Below are positions 56,001 through 64,000 of a DNA stretch of 64,000 bases, piece by piece; the first letter of the stretch is position 1, and each line of letters opens with the position of its first letter. Source of the stretch: Yamadazyma tenuis. Its lineage: Eukaryota > Ascomycota > Pichiomycetes > Serinales > Debaryomycetaceae. The position numbers and the translations under genes were made by a program. The DNA lies in contig NC_089463.1 of the NCBI RefSeq assembly GCF_029203305.1, forward strand, positions 1,381,001-1,445,000. The letters are read 5' to 3'. Under the pieces are notes generated by a model. The model did no database searches and was not told where the DNA came from. It saw only the letters and a program-made list of their open reading frames with translations.

Positions 56001-58328
56001 TCACTCATTCCCAACCCAAATATCACCCAAGTAAGAATACAAGTCTATTGACTCCTGATCGAACTCGTACACTTGTCCAACTTGAGTGTTATCTTGTCCG
56101 TCAGAGGTGAGTCCACCTATCGAAGAGTATGCACACCATAAATAACTGTGGCAATATCCACGTTCCATGTGCCAGCCTTCTACTGGCTCTTCAACACTGT
56201 TCCCTGCCCTTATTTCCGATTTTATATTGAAGGGAGGAATAACTGCGTTTCTAAGTTTTAGAGAGCTTTCATAATACTCTCGCATGGACTCAGCATCTTT
56301 TAAGAATTTAAAATGGTCGTGTTTCTTGACTTCGGCTTCAAAATTAACAAGTTCGCTTTTCCCACAGAACTTGAAACCCGAGTTAAACCACAATAACTTT
56401 CCATTTTCATCAAGGTGTCCTGAATGTGGCGAACAGAGTTCCTGAGATTTCTTGAGGTTTCCTTCGCTGGTCAATCTTTCCTCCGGGGAAGTAAGAGTCC
56501 CGATCGATGCAGCGAAATTCTTGTTGAAGTGATAGTCCTCATCACCACTGGCGGCAAATCCCAACCAGAATATCTCTTTGTCTCCATGGACTCTGGAGGT
56601 AACAGGTTTGAAGAAGTTCAATTGGAGCATTGTTAAGATGGAGTTGAAGTGTAAGTGTCTATTGATCAACACCACTCCGCTTTCCATGAAATGGCCCATT
56701 CCATCAAAGAACTCTAATCCAAGAGTCTTCTGGGTGATGACGGGAATATCAAACATCAAGTTGTCTAAAATTGAAGGGGTTATCTTCTGAAAGAATTTAG
56801 TATCACCTGGTGGCCTGAATGCATGAGCAGCTCTATCCTTGAAGAAGTAGGCCCCGGTGGTTTTGTAATCCTTCAAGTCGAAAAACTCGGATGGATTCTG
56901 CAACAACACTGTATCAGCATCAACTAAAACGAATTCCTCAAATGAATTGAACAACGTTGCTAGGAACTTATTGGCAAACATCTTGAACTTTTCTTTGAAG
57001 TTGTCATGAATGGTGTTGTACGTCTTTACAAACCACACTTCTTGTTTTGGCATTCCACCGTCTTTGATGTGGAAGTAGTCGGAAGGGAAATGCTTGGAAA
57101 CTTTGTGGAAGCTTTCTGGTAAATCTATCATTTTGTCTCTAGCAGCGGCGACTATTCTTGCTTTGGTATCATCACTGAGAGACTCGTAGAAAACGATTTG
57201 GATTGGATAGTGGTTGCTCAACGCTCTTAATAGGTGAATGAATCTCACAGTATCATCAACATGTTTGTCTCCGATCGATAGTACAATACCCTTTCCATTC
57301 AACAGATTTTTGAATTTGTTGAAGAAGCATGGCCCATTCTCAGCGAAGGTGGATTTGGAGAAGTCCTTGGTGGACCCCTTGAACTTGGAGTTTGTGGTCT
57401 TGAACACCTCAGGATAATGAACAAATCCACGTAGATCTGGAGGAGATAGAAATATTTCACCAGTCCACCGTTCATAAATAGGATAAGAATGAGACACCCA
57501 TTTATAGATTCTGCTTTCCAACTCACTACAGGATTTGGAACCCAGATCGTTGATTAACAGTTCATCATCGTCGGCCTTGAACTCAGTGTGATCTATGTTG
57601 TCAGCCACTTTTTCTATCAATTCATTGGCTTTGTTCATGATGTACCTATTATCACTGGTGACATAGCACTTGTTGAAAATCCGTAAATGGGACAAGTAGT
57701 CTACAATCTTCTGTTCTGTCTTCATGGTTCGTTCCCAGAACTCATTGAACTCTTCTTCAGCAAGTCGTTTCACGTCTTTGCGGACTTTCTCGTCGTCGAA
57801 ATTGATCTTGTCGTATTCTAAGTTTGACATTTGGGCATATTTGTACCTTATTTTTTTGGAATTCTCTTTTTCAAACAGCTGTAAGTCAAATGTATCACGA
57901 TGTTCAAGAGGGAAGTCTTCATTGGGATCCACAAACCAGTTGTGGTCTCGCACAAATAGGTTCTTAAAGTACAAGTTGCATCTCTCAGTGAAATCGAGGT
58001 TTGTTAGAATGTCTGATAATGCATGCTTCTCCAACATTTGGTCATACACACTCGAATGGCTATCAATACTTCTAGTATCCTCGATTCCCAACGTTTGCAC
58101 TAACTTCTTGATGGCACAATCTTCAAACACATCGATTTTGTTGACTCTCAGAGGACTAGACAACCCTGCATTTGGAGTCAGTTCCAGGTGGTAAATGGAC
58201 GTGCCCGACTCACTAGAATCATTCAAAGTGTAGTCATAGATCCAGATACCAGCTGAAACTATCCAAAAAACGATGAATCCGTAGAAAAAAAACCTTCGAT
58301 TGTGACTAATGTTGAATAGTTTCCCCAT
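56001..58328 (-). CDS. MNN1-family alpha-1,3-mannosyltransferase (type II Golgi membrane protein)
   Basis: This is a 775-residue glycosyltransferase of the Mnn1/GT71 family, which adds terminal mannose to N- and O-linked glycans in the Golgi. A short cytoplasmic tail is followed by one signal-anchor segment (FFFYGFIVFWIVSAGIWIYD) and a long stem. The catalytic domain has GKGIVLSIGDKHVDDTVRFI, YPIQIVFYE and the metal-binding DXD in EEFVLVDADTVLLQNPSEFF, then GHFMESGVVLINR. The frame opens at 58340 with TTG; the first ATG is 58328 (MGKLFNISHN). It sits between two adhesins whose Thr-rich repeats are likely O-mannosylated, so a functional link is attractive but unproven. Subtelomeric MNN1 copies are common in Candida-type yeasts. 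Confidence 0.88.
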   Translation of the reverse strand: MGKLFNISHNRRFFFYGFIVFWIVSAGIWIYDYTLNDSSESGTSIYHLELTPNAGLSSPLRVNKIDVFEDCAIKKLVQTLGIEDTRSIDSHSSVYDQMLEKHALSDILTNLDFTERCNLYFKNLFVRDHNWFVDPNEDFPLEHRDTFDLQLFEKENSKKIRYKYAQMSNLEYDKINFDDEKVRKDVKRLAEEEFNEFWERTMKTEQKIVDYLSHLRIFNKCYVTSDNRYIMNKANELIEKVADNIDHTEFKADDDELLINDLGSKSCSELESRIYKWVSHSYPIYERWTGEIFLSPPDLRGFVHYPEVFKTTNSKFKGSTKDFSKSTFAENGPCFFNKFKNLLNGKGIVLSIGDKHVDDTVRFIHLLRALSNHYPIQIVFYESLSDDTKARIVAAARDKMIDLPESFHKVSKHFPSDYFHIKDGGMPKQEVWFVKTYNTIHDNFKEKFKMFANKFLATLFNSFEEFVLVDADTVLLQNPSEFFDLKDYKTTGAYFFKDRAAHAFRPPGDTKFFQKITPSILDNLMFDIPVITQKTLGLEFFDGMGHFMESGVVLINRHLHFNSILTMLQLNFFKPVTSRVHGDKEIFWLGFAASGDEDYHFNKNFAASIGTLTSPEERLTSEGNLKKSQELCSPHSGHLDENGKLLWFNSGFKFCGKSELVNFEAEVKKHDHFKFLKDAESMREYYESSLKLRNAVIPPFNIKSEIRAGNSVEEPVEGWHMERGYCHSYLWCAYSSIGGLTSDGQDNTQVGQVYEFDQESIDLYSYLGDIWVGNE

Positions 58329-59406
58329 AATATGAGACAAATCACCCTATATCTTGATAAGTGTTGACAAAAACCCGGGAGACCATTTATAAATAAGGAG
58401 CACAATCACTTTGAACTACAAACGTGTCAGGTGTAACTAGGAGTAGAGCGGTAAGAGGCAATTGGGATGTGTTTGGAAAGGGGGATGCAATGTGACAAAA
58501 GGGGTCTTCTGGTCCCTGCTTTTCCGTCAGACTTTGCAGATAAGGAGTATCATAACCATAAAATCTCATTAGCGTTTGAAAGTCAGATATGCAGATACGA
58601 GAAATGATGTTAATTAAGCATGATGATATTACCTCTTTGAGTGCTTAGGACCAGCTCAAAAGATTCCCAATGAGGCTAATGGCTGAGTACATGACACTAT
58701 CTGTGAAATTTTGCCTCCAAAGAGTAGTGAATCAACTAGAATTCCCCCATAAGGATGAAAAGGACTTCATATGCTGGAATATTTTTTGGTCAACAATAGA
58801 CTGCAAGTAATCTTAATTCAGCATTGTGGTTATCAGTAATGACGATCTTCGGGATAGTCAACAAGGCCTATTGTCTAATTGCCTAAATGGTTCAGTGAGC
58901 TGATTATCTATTAAACCCACGGTGGTTCAAACGGAAATCTGTGGACGTTTTGGGCTGTATTTCCAGGCTCTGCGGCATTTAATGATCGCCCTTCACGGTT
59001 AATGCACACTTTAAGTGGGAATAAGGCAAATTCCCCATATTATTGGAGAATGTTAATCCTTTAACATACCTTCGAAGAAAAGAAAGTTGCTACATTGGGT
59101 AGACAACTACTTCCGTGTGATGACGAAAATGTCTTGCCTCAACTTTAAGTTTCTCCTTAAACTCATATTTTAAAAGTGATGGCCACATTTGGCTAAGGGC
59201 TTAAAAAGAGGAAAATGAAGCAGCTTCTTGTAGTAGAACTCGTCTCCCAAGGTAAAGTTTTCTACCACTTTAGAATTGTTATCATTTTACCTTAAATGAT
59301 AACTGGGAATACTTGCAACCTATTTTATGTGGAGCGCAATGGTATCTCCAGAATTGCAAAATTATTTATACTAGTTGGGTTTCCTGAAGGTTGAAGTTAA
59401 ACAATA
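58329..59406. promoter_or_regulatory. Intergenic region: MNN1-like promoter, hairpin element copy C, adhesin 2 promoter
   Basis: There is no gene in this 1.1 kb. It contains hairpin element copy C (about 58570-58770) and the adhesin promoter module at 58990-59110 (CACGGTTAATGCACACTTTA, TTTAACATACCTTCGAAGAA, GCTACATTGGG). The last 300 bp before the adhesin 2 ATG are AT-rich, with ATTTATACTAG near 59365-59375 as a possible TATA. Confidence 0.5.
58570..58770 (+). repeat. Hairpin-bearing subtelomeric element, copy C
   Basis: GCAGATACGAGAAATGATGT, TAATTAAGCATGATGATATT, ACCTCTTTGAGTGCTTAGGA and AGTAGTGAATCAACTAGAA align with the inverted copy at 53179-53334 and, more loosely, with copies at 54240 and 62840. 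Confidence 0.6.
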
Positions 59407-61803
59407 ATGAAAGTCCAGTACAAATTACCTTTTCTTACGGCTGTTCTTTTTTTCTGTGCAGCTGCCACTTCCGATAGCATCGGGGGATGTAGTCCCTCAG
59501 AAGTGACTAAAGGTTTGACGGCTGAATACATTGAAACAACTTACGATGAATATGGCTCCAGCACGATTTCCGAAGATAATAACGCGCTTAGTATAATTGA
59601 TCAATCTCTGGCAGAATCTTCGTGGGGAGGAGTGACAGCACAAAATTTTGGGTTCTATGCTGATGGAACTGGTGTCGTAAATGGAGACCTATATGGCCAA
59701 ACTGTCAACATAAACTACTTCGGTATGAGACTTTCTGGATATTTCTATGCCGCCACTACTGGAGATTACACATTCGACGGGATTTATGCTGATAATAGGG
59801 CTTCATATACGCTTGGAGCAGGCACTGCTATGGATTGTTGTGGACTGACCCTTGAAGGAAACTTGGATAACTATTTTGGTGGGGATTCAGGTACTTCGAC
59901 TGTTACTCTTACAGGAGGAGTATACTATCCTATCAAAGTGGTTTACTACAATGGAAATGGAATCGCCAATCTCACAATGTCCGTCGTTTATCCTGATGGT
60001 ACCAACCACACGGATGACATTGACTGGTATTCTTCAACGGACAACTCCACTGCTTGTCCTTATTCCACAACCACCACCATTATATGGACTGGAACAGATA
60101 CTGAGACTGTAACTGTGACAGGCTCAGATGGCGATGTGACTGTTACTGTTGAGATACCAGAATCAAGAACGACCACCACTGAACCATGGACAGGCACAGA
60201 TACTACCACTACTACCATCTACCCATCTAACCTAAGTGATCCCGTAACTGTTGACATCAAGACTCCAGAATCTACCACAACCACTACTGAGGTGTGGACA
60301 GGCACAGAACCTTCCACTAGTATCATCTATCCACCCAACCCAAGTGATCCTATTACCTTTGTTATCTTGTCTCCTGAAACTACAACGACCACTACTGAAC
60401 CATGGACAGGCACAGATACTACCACTACTACCATCTACCCATCTAACCTAAGTGATCCCGTAACTGTTGACATCAAGACTCCAGAATCTACCACAACCAC
60501 TACTGAGGTGTGGACAGGCACAGAACCTTCCACTAGTATCATCTATCCACCCAACCCAAGTGATCCTATTACCTTTGTTATCTTGTCTCCTGAAACTACA
60601 ACGACCACTACTGAACCATGGACAGGCACAGATACTACCACTACTACCATCTACCCATCTAACCCAAGTGATCCCGTAACTGTTGACATCAAGACTCCAG
60701 AATCAACAACTATAACGACTAGTTACGGATCTATTGATACAACCTATACTCTAACTCCCTCCGATCCAAGTGATCCTAAGACTGTCGTTATAATAACATC
60801 CACTCCCACGCCAACAAGTACACCACTTACCAGCACTTCGTTATCAAGCCTGTCCTTCCACTGGACAAACTCAACTACTCCAATACCATCTTCAGAAAGT
60901 GTTGTCACTGTCACCACTCCATGGACTGGCTCTACCACATCCTTTTACACTACAACTGGAACTGATGGTAACCCAACTATTGTTAAAGAAACTCCAGAAG
61001 GACACACCACTATCCCTTGGACCGGAACCTTCACTACGACTTACACCACCACTGGAACCGATGGTAATCCAACTGAGGTTGTTGAAACTCCAGCTACTGT
61101 CTTCATCACTTCCACTCATTGGACTGGCTCTTTCACCTCAACTTACACTACCACAGGTCCAGATGGTGACGTGACAGTCGTGGTTGAAAATCCAGAATCA
61201 CACACTACTATCCCTTGGACTGGAACCTTCACTACGACGTACACTACCACAGGCACTGATGGTGAACCAACGGTGGTTGTCGAGACTCCAGAAACACACA
61301 TAACAACTCCTTGGACTGGTTCATTCACTTCAACCTACACCACAACTGGACCTGACGGTAAACCAACCGTAGTCGTTGAAACTCCTGAACCGGTTGTCAT
61401 CGAAAAAGATGTTACCACTATTGTCTTGCCTTGTACTTGCAAGGAACCTTCAACCACCACAACAACTGGTGATGATGGTAAGAAGACCGTTGTATGTAAC
61501 ATCCCACACTCTTTGGTGTCCAGTGTTGTGGTTACCGAGCCATGCACCAATGCTGCTGGAGATACTACAGTCACAATCTATACCACGTTCACTGTCGCTG
61601 CTGCCGTGACTGCTAACCCTACTGAAACCGTTGCTCCAACTGGTGCTAAAGGGAATGGTTCTGGAGCGGCTGCTGAAGCGGCTTCAGCTGGTAATGGCTC
61701 AGAATCCTCACCACAAGAAGTCTCCACGTACGAGGCCATGGGTTCAAAAAACACATACACATTCTTGGCTGTGTTATCCGCTCTTTTGTGGATATCCTTT
61801 TGA
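59407..61803 (+). CDS. GPI-anchored adhesin/flocculin 2, paralogue of adhesin 1
   Basis: This 798-residue paralogue of the minus-strand adhesin has the same architecture. It has a signal peptide (MKVQYKLPFLTAVLFFCAAA), a PA14/GLEYA-like domain to about residue 215 (VNINYFGMRLSGYFYAATTG, MDCCG, GVYYPIKVVYYNGNGIANL), then a Thr-rich array of 72-residue units (EPWTGTDTTTTTIYPSNLSD alternating with EVWTGTEPSTSIIYPPNPSD). PWTG units follow, then the conserved LPCTCKEPSTTTT segment, VTEPCTNAAGD and the GPI tail FLAVLSALLWISF, identical to adhesin 1. The ligand domain is clearly diverged while the C-terminus is almost identical, suggesting gene conversion of the 3' part. The orientation is opposite to adhesin 1. 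ATG is at 59407. Confidence 0.9.
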   Translation: MKVQYKLPFLTAVLFFCAAATSDSIGGCSPSEVTKGLTAEYIETTYDEYGSSTISEDNNALSIIDQSLAESSWGGVTAQNFGFYADGTGVVNGDLYGQTVNINYFGMRLSGYFYAATTGDYTFDGIYADNRASYTLGAGTAMDCCGLTLEGNLDNYFGGDSGTSTVTLTGGVYYPIKVVYYNGNGIANLTMSVVYPDGTNHTDDIDWYSSTDNSTACPYSTTTTIIWTGTDTETVTVTGSDGDVTVTVEIPESRTTTTEPWTGTDTTTTTIYPSNLSDPVTVDIKTPESTTTTTEVWTGTEPSTSIIYPPNPSDPITFVILSPETTTTTTEPWTGTDTTTTTIYPSNLSDPVTVDIKTPESTTTTTEVWTGTEPSTSIIYPPNPSDPITFVILSPETTTTTTEPWTGTDTTTTTIYPSNPSDPVTVDIKTPESTTITTSYGSIDTTYTLTPSDPSDPKTVVIITSTPTPTSTPLTSTSLSSLSFHWTNSTTPIPSSESVVTVTTPWTGSTTSFYTTTGTDGNPTIVKETPEGHTTIPWTGTFTTTYTTTGTDGNPTEVVETPATVFITSTHWTGSFTSTYTTTGPDGDVTVVVENPESHTTIPWTGTFTTTYTTTGTDGEPTVVVETPETHITTPWTGSFTSTYTTTGPDGKPTVVVETPEPVVIEKDVTTIVLPCTCKEPSTTTTTGDDGKKTVVCNIPHSLVSSVVVTEPCTNAAGDTTVTIYTTFTVAAAVTANPTETVAPTGAKGNGSGAAAEAASAGNGSESSPQEVSTYEAMGSKNTYTFLAVLSALLWISF
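60177..60690 (+). repeat. 216-bp coding tandem array in adhesin 2
   Basis: The block starting at CTACTGAACCATGGACAGGC recurs with a 216-bp period (about 60177, 60393 and a partial third at 60609). The first two full units appear identical except for one or two bases, indicating recent duplication or homogenisation. Confidence 0.85.
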
Positions 61804-62189
61804 ATCAATCCAATGAAACTTGGATATAATTCATACTTGAGAACCGTGATTGTGCTTGAATGTTTGGATATTATAATTTCTCTTTGTCTAGTTATTTCGC
61901 TTACCAATACTTGGTACTATATCAATAAACGTCTTTGTGGTTTAAGTAATGGAACTTTGTAGTGAGACTATCAAATGTCTAGTTCGAACGTTAGATTTTC
62001 ACACAGGATTTTTCATATATTGGCGGTCAAAATTAACACATTAAAAGGCGACAGTTTCAAAATAAACGTGCAGGAAAGTAGACTGTTTACATGGCTTTAG
62101 TACGAAGAGAGATATGGTTTTAGGATCAGAAGAATTATGTGGTCTGTCGTGCAAGAATCAAATCTGCACGCACACTTTCAAAATAGCAC
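61804..62189. other. Adhesin 2 3' flank
   Basis: Non-coding. Bases 61855-61925 (TTGAATGTTTGGATATTATA, TTTCTCTTTGTCTAGTTATT, CGCTTACCAATACTTGGTAC) match the 3' flank of adhesin 1 and of the orphan tail. The rest shows nothing recognisable. Confidence 0.6.
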
Positions 62190-62839
62190 GATAACCGCTC
62201 AACAAAAGATGAATAAGATGGTAAATTATTTGGTTGATAATTACTTTACTTGCATCTCAAGCCTGTTTTCCAAGTACTCAAGGGAATTCTCTATAGTATA
62301 GTGTGTATTTTCCATAAGCTCATCCGGCTTTACTTGCACACAGCACCATAGTGCCTGGTTTCAATCTTGAGACAAGAACCGGCTTTATCGGAACCTGAAC
62401 AGAATTATATTGCAGGGTTCTCCTCTTGCCATCATAGAAACTGATGTACTTTTTCTGGTTGTTCTGCGTAAGGTTTTAGCGGGCTGGCCAGGATAATTTG
62501 AATGTTTTCTTCTACTTTAGACAATTACAACAAAAATATCGAACCTCTAGGCCTGAAATATAACATCTCTTTGAGCTTTGGGTTCAACAAAACGTATTCA
62601 AGCGCTTCTCCAATTTGAATAATAAGTTTTGTGGCTGGAATGGGAGCTGAGCATCTCTGAAGTTTGATTAGATTAACCAATTTCTGTAGCTTTGGATAAG
62701 AATTCACTCGGGCGAATTATGACTAGTGAAAAATAGGGGTAGAAGGGATCCTCTTGTCTCAGTCTTTTCGTCAGACTTTGCGGACGAGAAGTGGCATAAC
62801 CATAAAATATTATTCGAGTTTTAGATAAAAAGTTATGTA

Positions 62840-63015
62840 AGGTAAGTATATATTAAGTGCGAGAAATGATATTACCTCTTTGAGTACTTGGGATCAGCTC
62901 GGCAGATTCTCAAAGAGGTTAATGGCTATGTGCATGTCCCCCCTCTATAAAGAGTTACCCTAAAGAGGTAGTGAATCACCAAGCATTAAATTCCTCCTGT
63001 AAGGATGAAAATTAA
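62840..63015 (+). repeat. Hairpin-bearing subtelomeric element, copy D with perfect stem
   Basis: ACCTCTTTGAG (62874-62884) and CTCAAAGAGGT (62909-62919) are perfect inverted arms of 11 bp around a 24-nt loop. The rest (CTCTATAAAGAGTTACCCTA, GTGAATCACC) is shared with copy B. Confidence 0.65.
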
Positions 63016-63486
63016 TCGTAAAAGCTCCTGTAGCGGTAACCAACTGAACTGTATATAATGACGGTCTAGATTTGTTGCGACAAGCCTCATTAAGCTTCGG
63101 CTGCGAAAAATATACAAGAAACTTCATGCGCACCACCGCGTTGCATATTTGGTGCAAAACTACCTATTACAAATTCTTAATTGAGCGAAAACCTTTGTAC
63201 GTGCGAAATCCAACTCTTGAAACCTATTTTATCCACACACGAACTCAAATAACCAAGACAATCAACCACAATTTGAGCATCAAATTGTGGTTGAGGTTGG
63301 TTTCATTGTTGTGCTTGTCAGGCCAAGTGTTGTTGTATCATATTTTGGGTATTTATCGGAATGTATTGAAGAATTTCTAGCATATGTTTATTTAAGACCA
63401 TTTGAATGTAATTGGTAGAATTTGCAAATTGAAGAGAAATTTCTTAAAAGATTTCAAATTACTTAATTAAAGATTAGTAAACTCTA

Positions 63487-63615
63487 TCACCCAGAAGATG
63501 GGTGCACATTCTCGCCCATGGTATTCTGCGTATAAGACTTGCATGCAGCAACTTCCAAAGGGTATGGTTCTAAAACAGGTTTGCCCCCTTGCCTTCCTTG
63601 TGTGCAGTCATATTT
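63487..63615 (+). mobile_element. Candidate 129-bp MITE-like insertion in the outer subtelomeric copy
   Basis: The internal copy reads TAAACTCTA directly followed by ATGCGCATATTTCTC (about 55267-55285). The outer copy has 129 extra bases at exactly this point. The extra piece has its own relative in opposite orientation at 55682-55806, with GTGCACAT/ATGTGCA-type inverted ends. Small size, lack of coding capacity and presence/absence between paralogous segments fit a MITE-like element; no clear target-site duplication is visible. Confidence 0.4.
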
Positions 63616-63878
63616 ATGCGCATATTTCTCTTTGGCTTCCATCAGATTTTTATGTGATCGCTCAGAGTTACAAGAACTACCGGAGATATTCCAATTAAAG
63701 TATTATTCTTAGGCACATACAGGATAAATATCTATATGTTCTCAGTTTTCTTGGTTTACGGCATGTGGAAGCGGTGGAGGTACTTTATCTATAATACAGG
63801 GTAATTTTAGGCGATACCCCCTTCCAATGAATTGGCATTCCCTGTTCAGCTTTGATAATAAATCTCAACAATGATCAA

Positions 63879-64000
63879 ATGGGTCAGAACTTGGTGGGTG
63901 TATGGGTCAGAACTTCGGTGGGTGTATGGGTCAGAACTTCGGTGGGTGTATGGGTCAGAACTTCGGTGGGTGTATGGGTCAAAACTTCGGTGGGTGTATG
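63879..64000 (+). repeat. Telomeric repeat array (24-bp unit), chromosome end
   Basis: Five tandem units (63879, 63902, 63926, 63950, 63974) plus a partial. The unit is ATGGGTCAGAACTTCGGTGG followed by GTGT; the first unit lacks one C and the fifth has A for G in GTCAGAAC. The G-rich strand runs 5' to 3' towards the window end, as at a right telomere. The complementary strand contains ACCCATACACCC, close to the Rap1-binding telomeric core of budding yeasts. Long homogeneous units of this kind are typical of Candida-type yeasts. Confidence 0.93.

Larger units (their letters stand above)
62190..63878 (+). repeat. Telomere-adjacent subtelomeric segment (outer copy)
   Basis: This 1.7-kb segment lies between adhesin 2 and the telomere repeats and is repeated internally at 53620-55520. 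Short frames inside (for example 62525-62707, 62960-63157, 63072-63380 and 63498-63698) are not conserved as proteins in the other copy and I do not call them. Its end at AATGATCAA abuts the first telomeric unit. Confidence 0.75.

Overview
The window is a chromosome end from an ascomycete budding yeast, most likely of the CTG-Ser1 clade (Candida/Debaryomyces/Scheffersomyces relatives). Evidence: genes are compact and mostly intronless, splice signals are TACTAAC-type, leucine is strongly TTG-biased with CTG rare, one transporter CTG codon (44282) lines up with a serine in its paralogue, and the right edge is a G-rich ~24-bp telomeric repeat of the long complex kind known from Candida-type yeasts. 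I cannot name the species. Protein names come from recognising family sequences, not from searches.

Region 1 (1-47.3 kb) is ordinary, tightly packed core genome. In order it carries VAC14 (cut by the left edge), an Apj1-type Hsp40, a Vba-type MFS transporter, REI1, TSR1, RPS29, a small spliced gene, SYO1, a small secreted protein, SSY5, FBP26, UBC9, PEX19, AFG2/DRG1, a probable mitoribosomal RNase III-like protein, SKI2, PTC5, RPS20, ATP10, DCP2, an unrecognised gene, RIO2, SSB1, a KH-domain gene, a PTP1-type phosphatase, a Ca3427-like periplasmic-binding-fold protein, a second Vba-type transporter and a YqjM-type old yellow enzyme. Ribosome production is well represented (REI1, TSR1, SYO1, AFG2, RIO2, RPS29, RPS20, and SSB1 on the ribosome). 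Several of those promoters show Cbf1/Tbf1-like or RRPE-like sites. mRNA decay is represented by SKI2 and DCP2.

Region 2 (47.3-64 kb) is a subtelomere. Two large PA14/GLEYA-type GPI-anchored adhesin genes point away from each other's promoters (48.2-50.8 kb, minus; 59.4-61.8 kb, plus) and flank an MNN1-type mannosyltransferase. The rest is a gene-poor mosaic of diverged repeats. It includes a 1.7-1.9 kb segment present next to the telomere and again internally, a hairpin-bearing element in four copies, an orphan adhesin C-terminus flanked by direct repeats, a scar where adhesin 5' and 3' flanks abut without an ORF, and a ~129-bp MITE-like insertion. The array at 63879-64000 is oriented with the G-rich strand running outwards, so the right edge is the telomere itself.

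Two features are easily missed by an ORF scan. RPS29 is only 56 codons and has a probable 5'UTR intron ending at its ATG. The 100-residue gene at 11998-12364 becomes continuous only after removing a 64-nt intron. The most interesting material is the subtelomeric adhesin/mannosyltransferase cassette and its repeat architecture.
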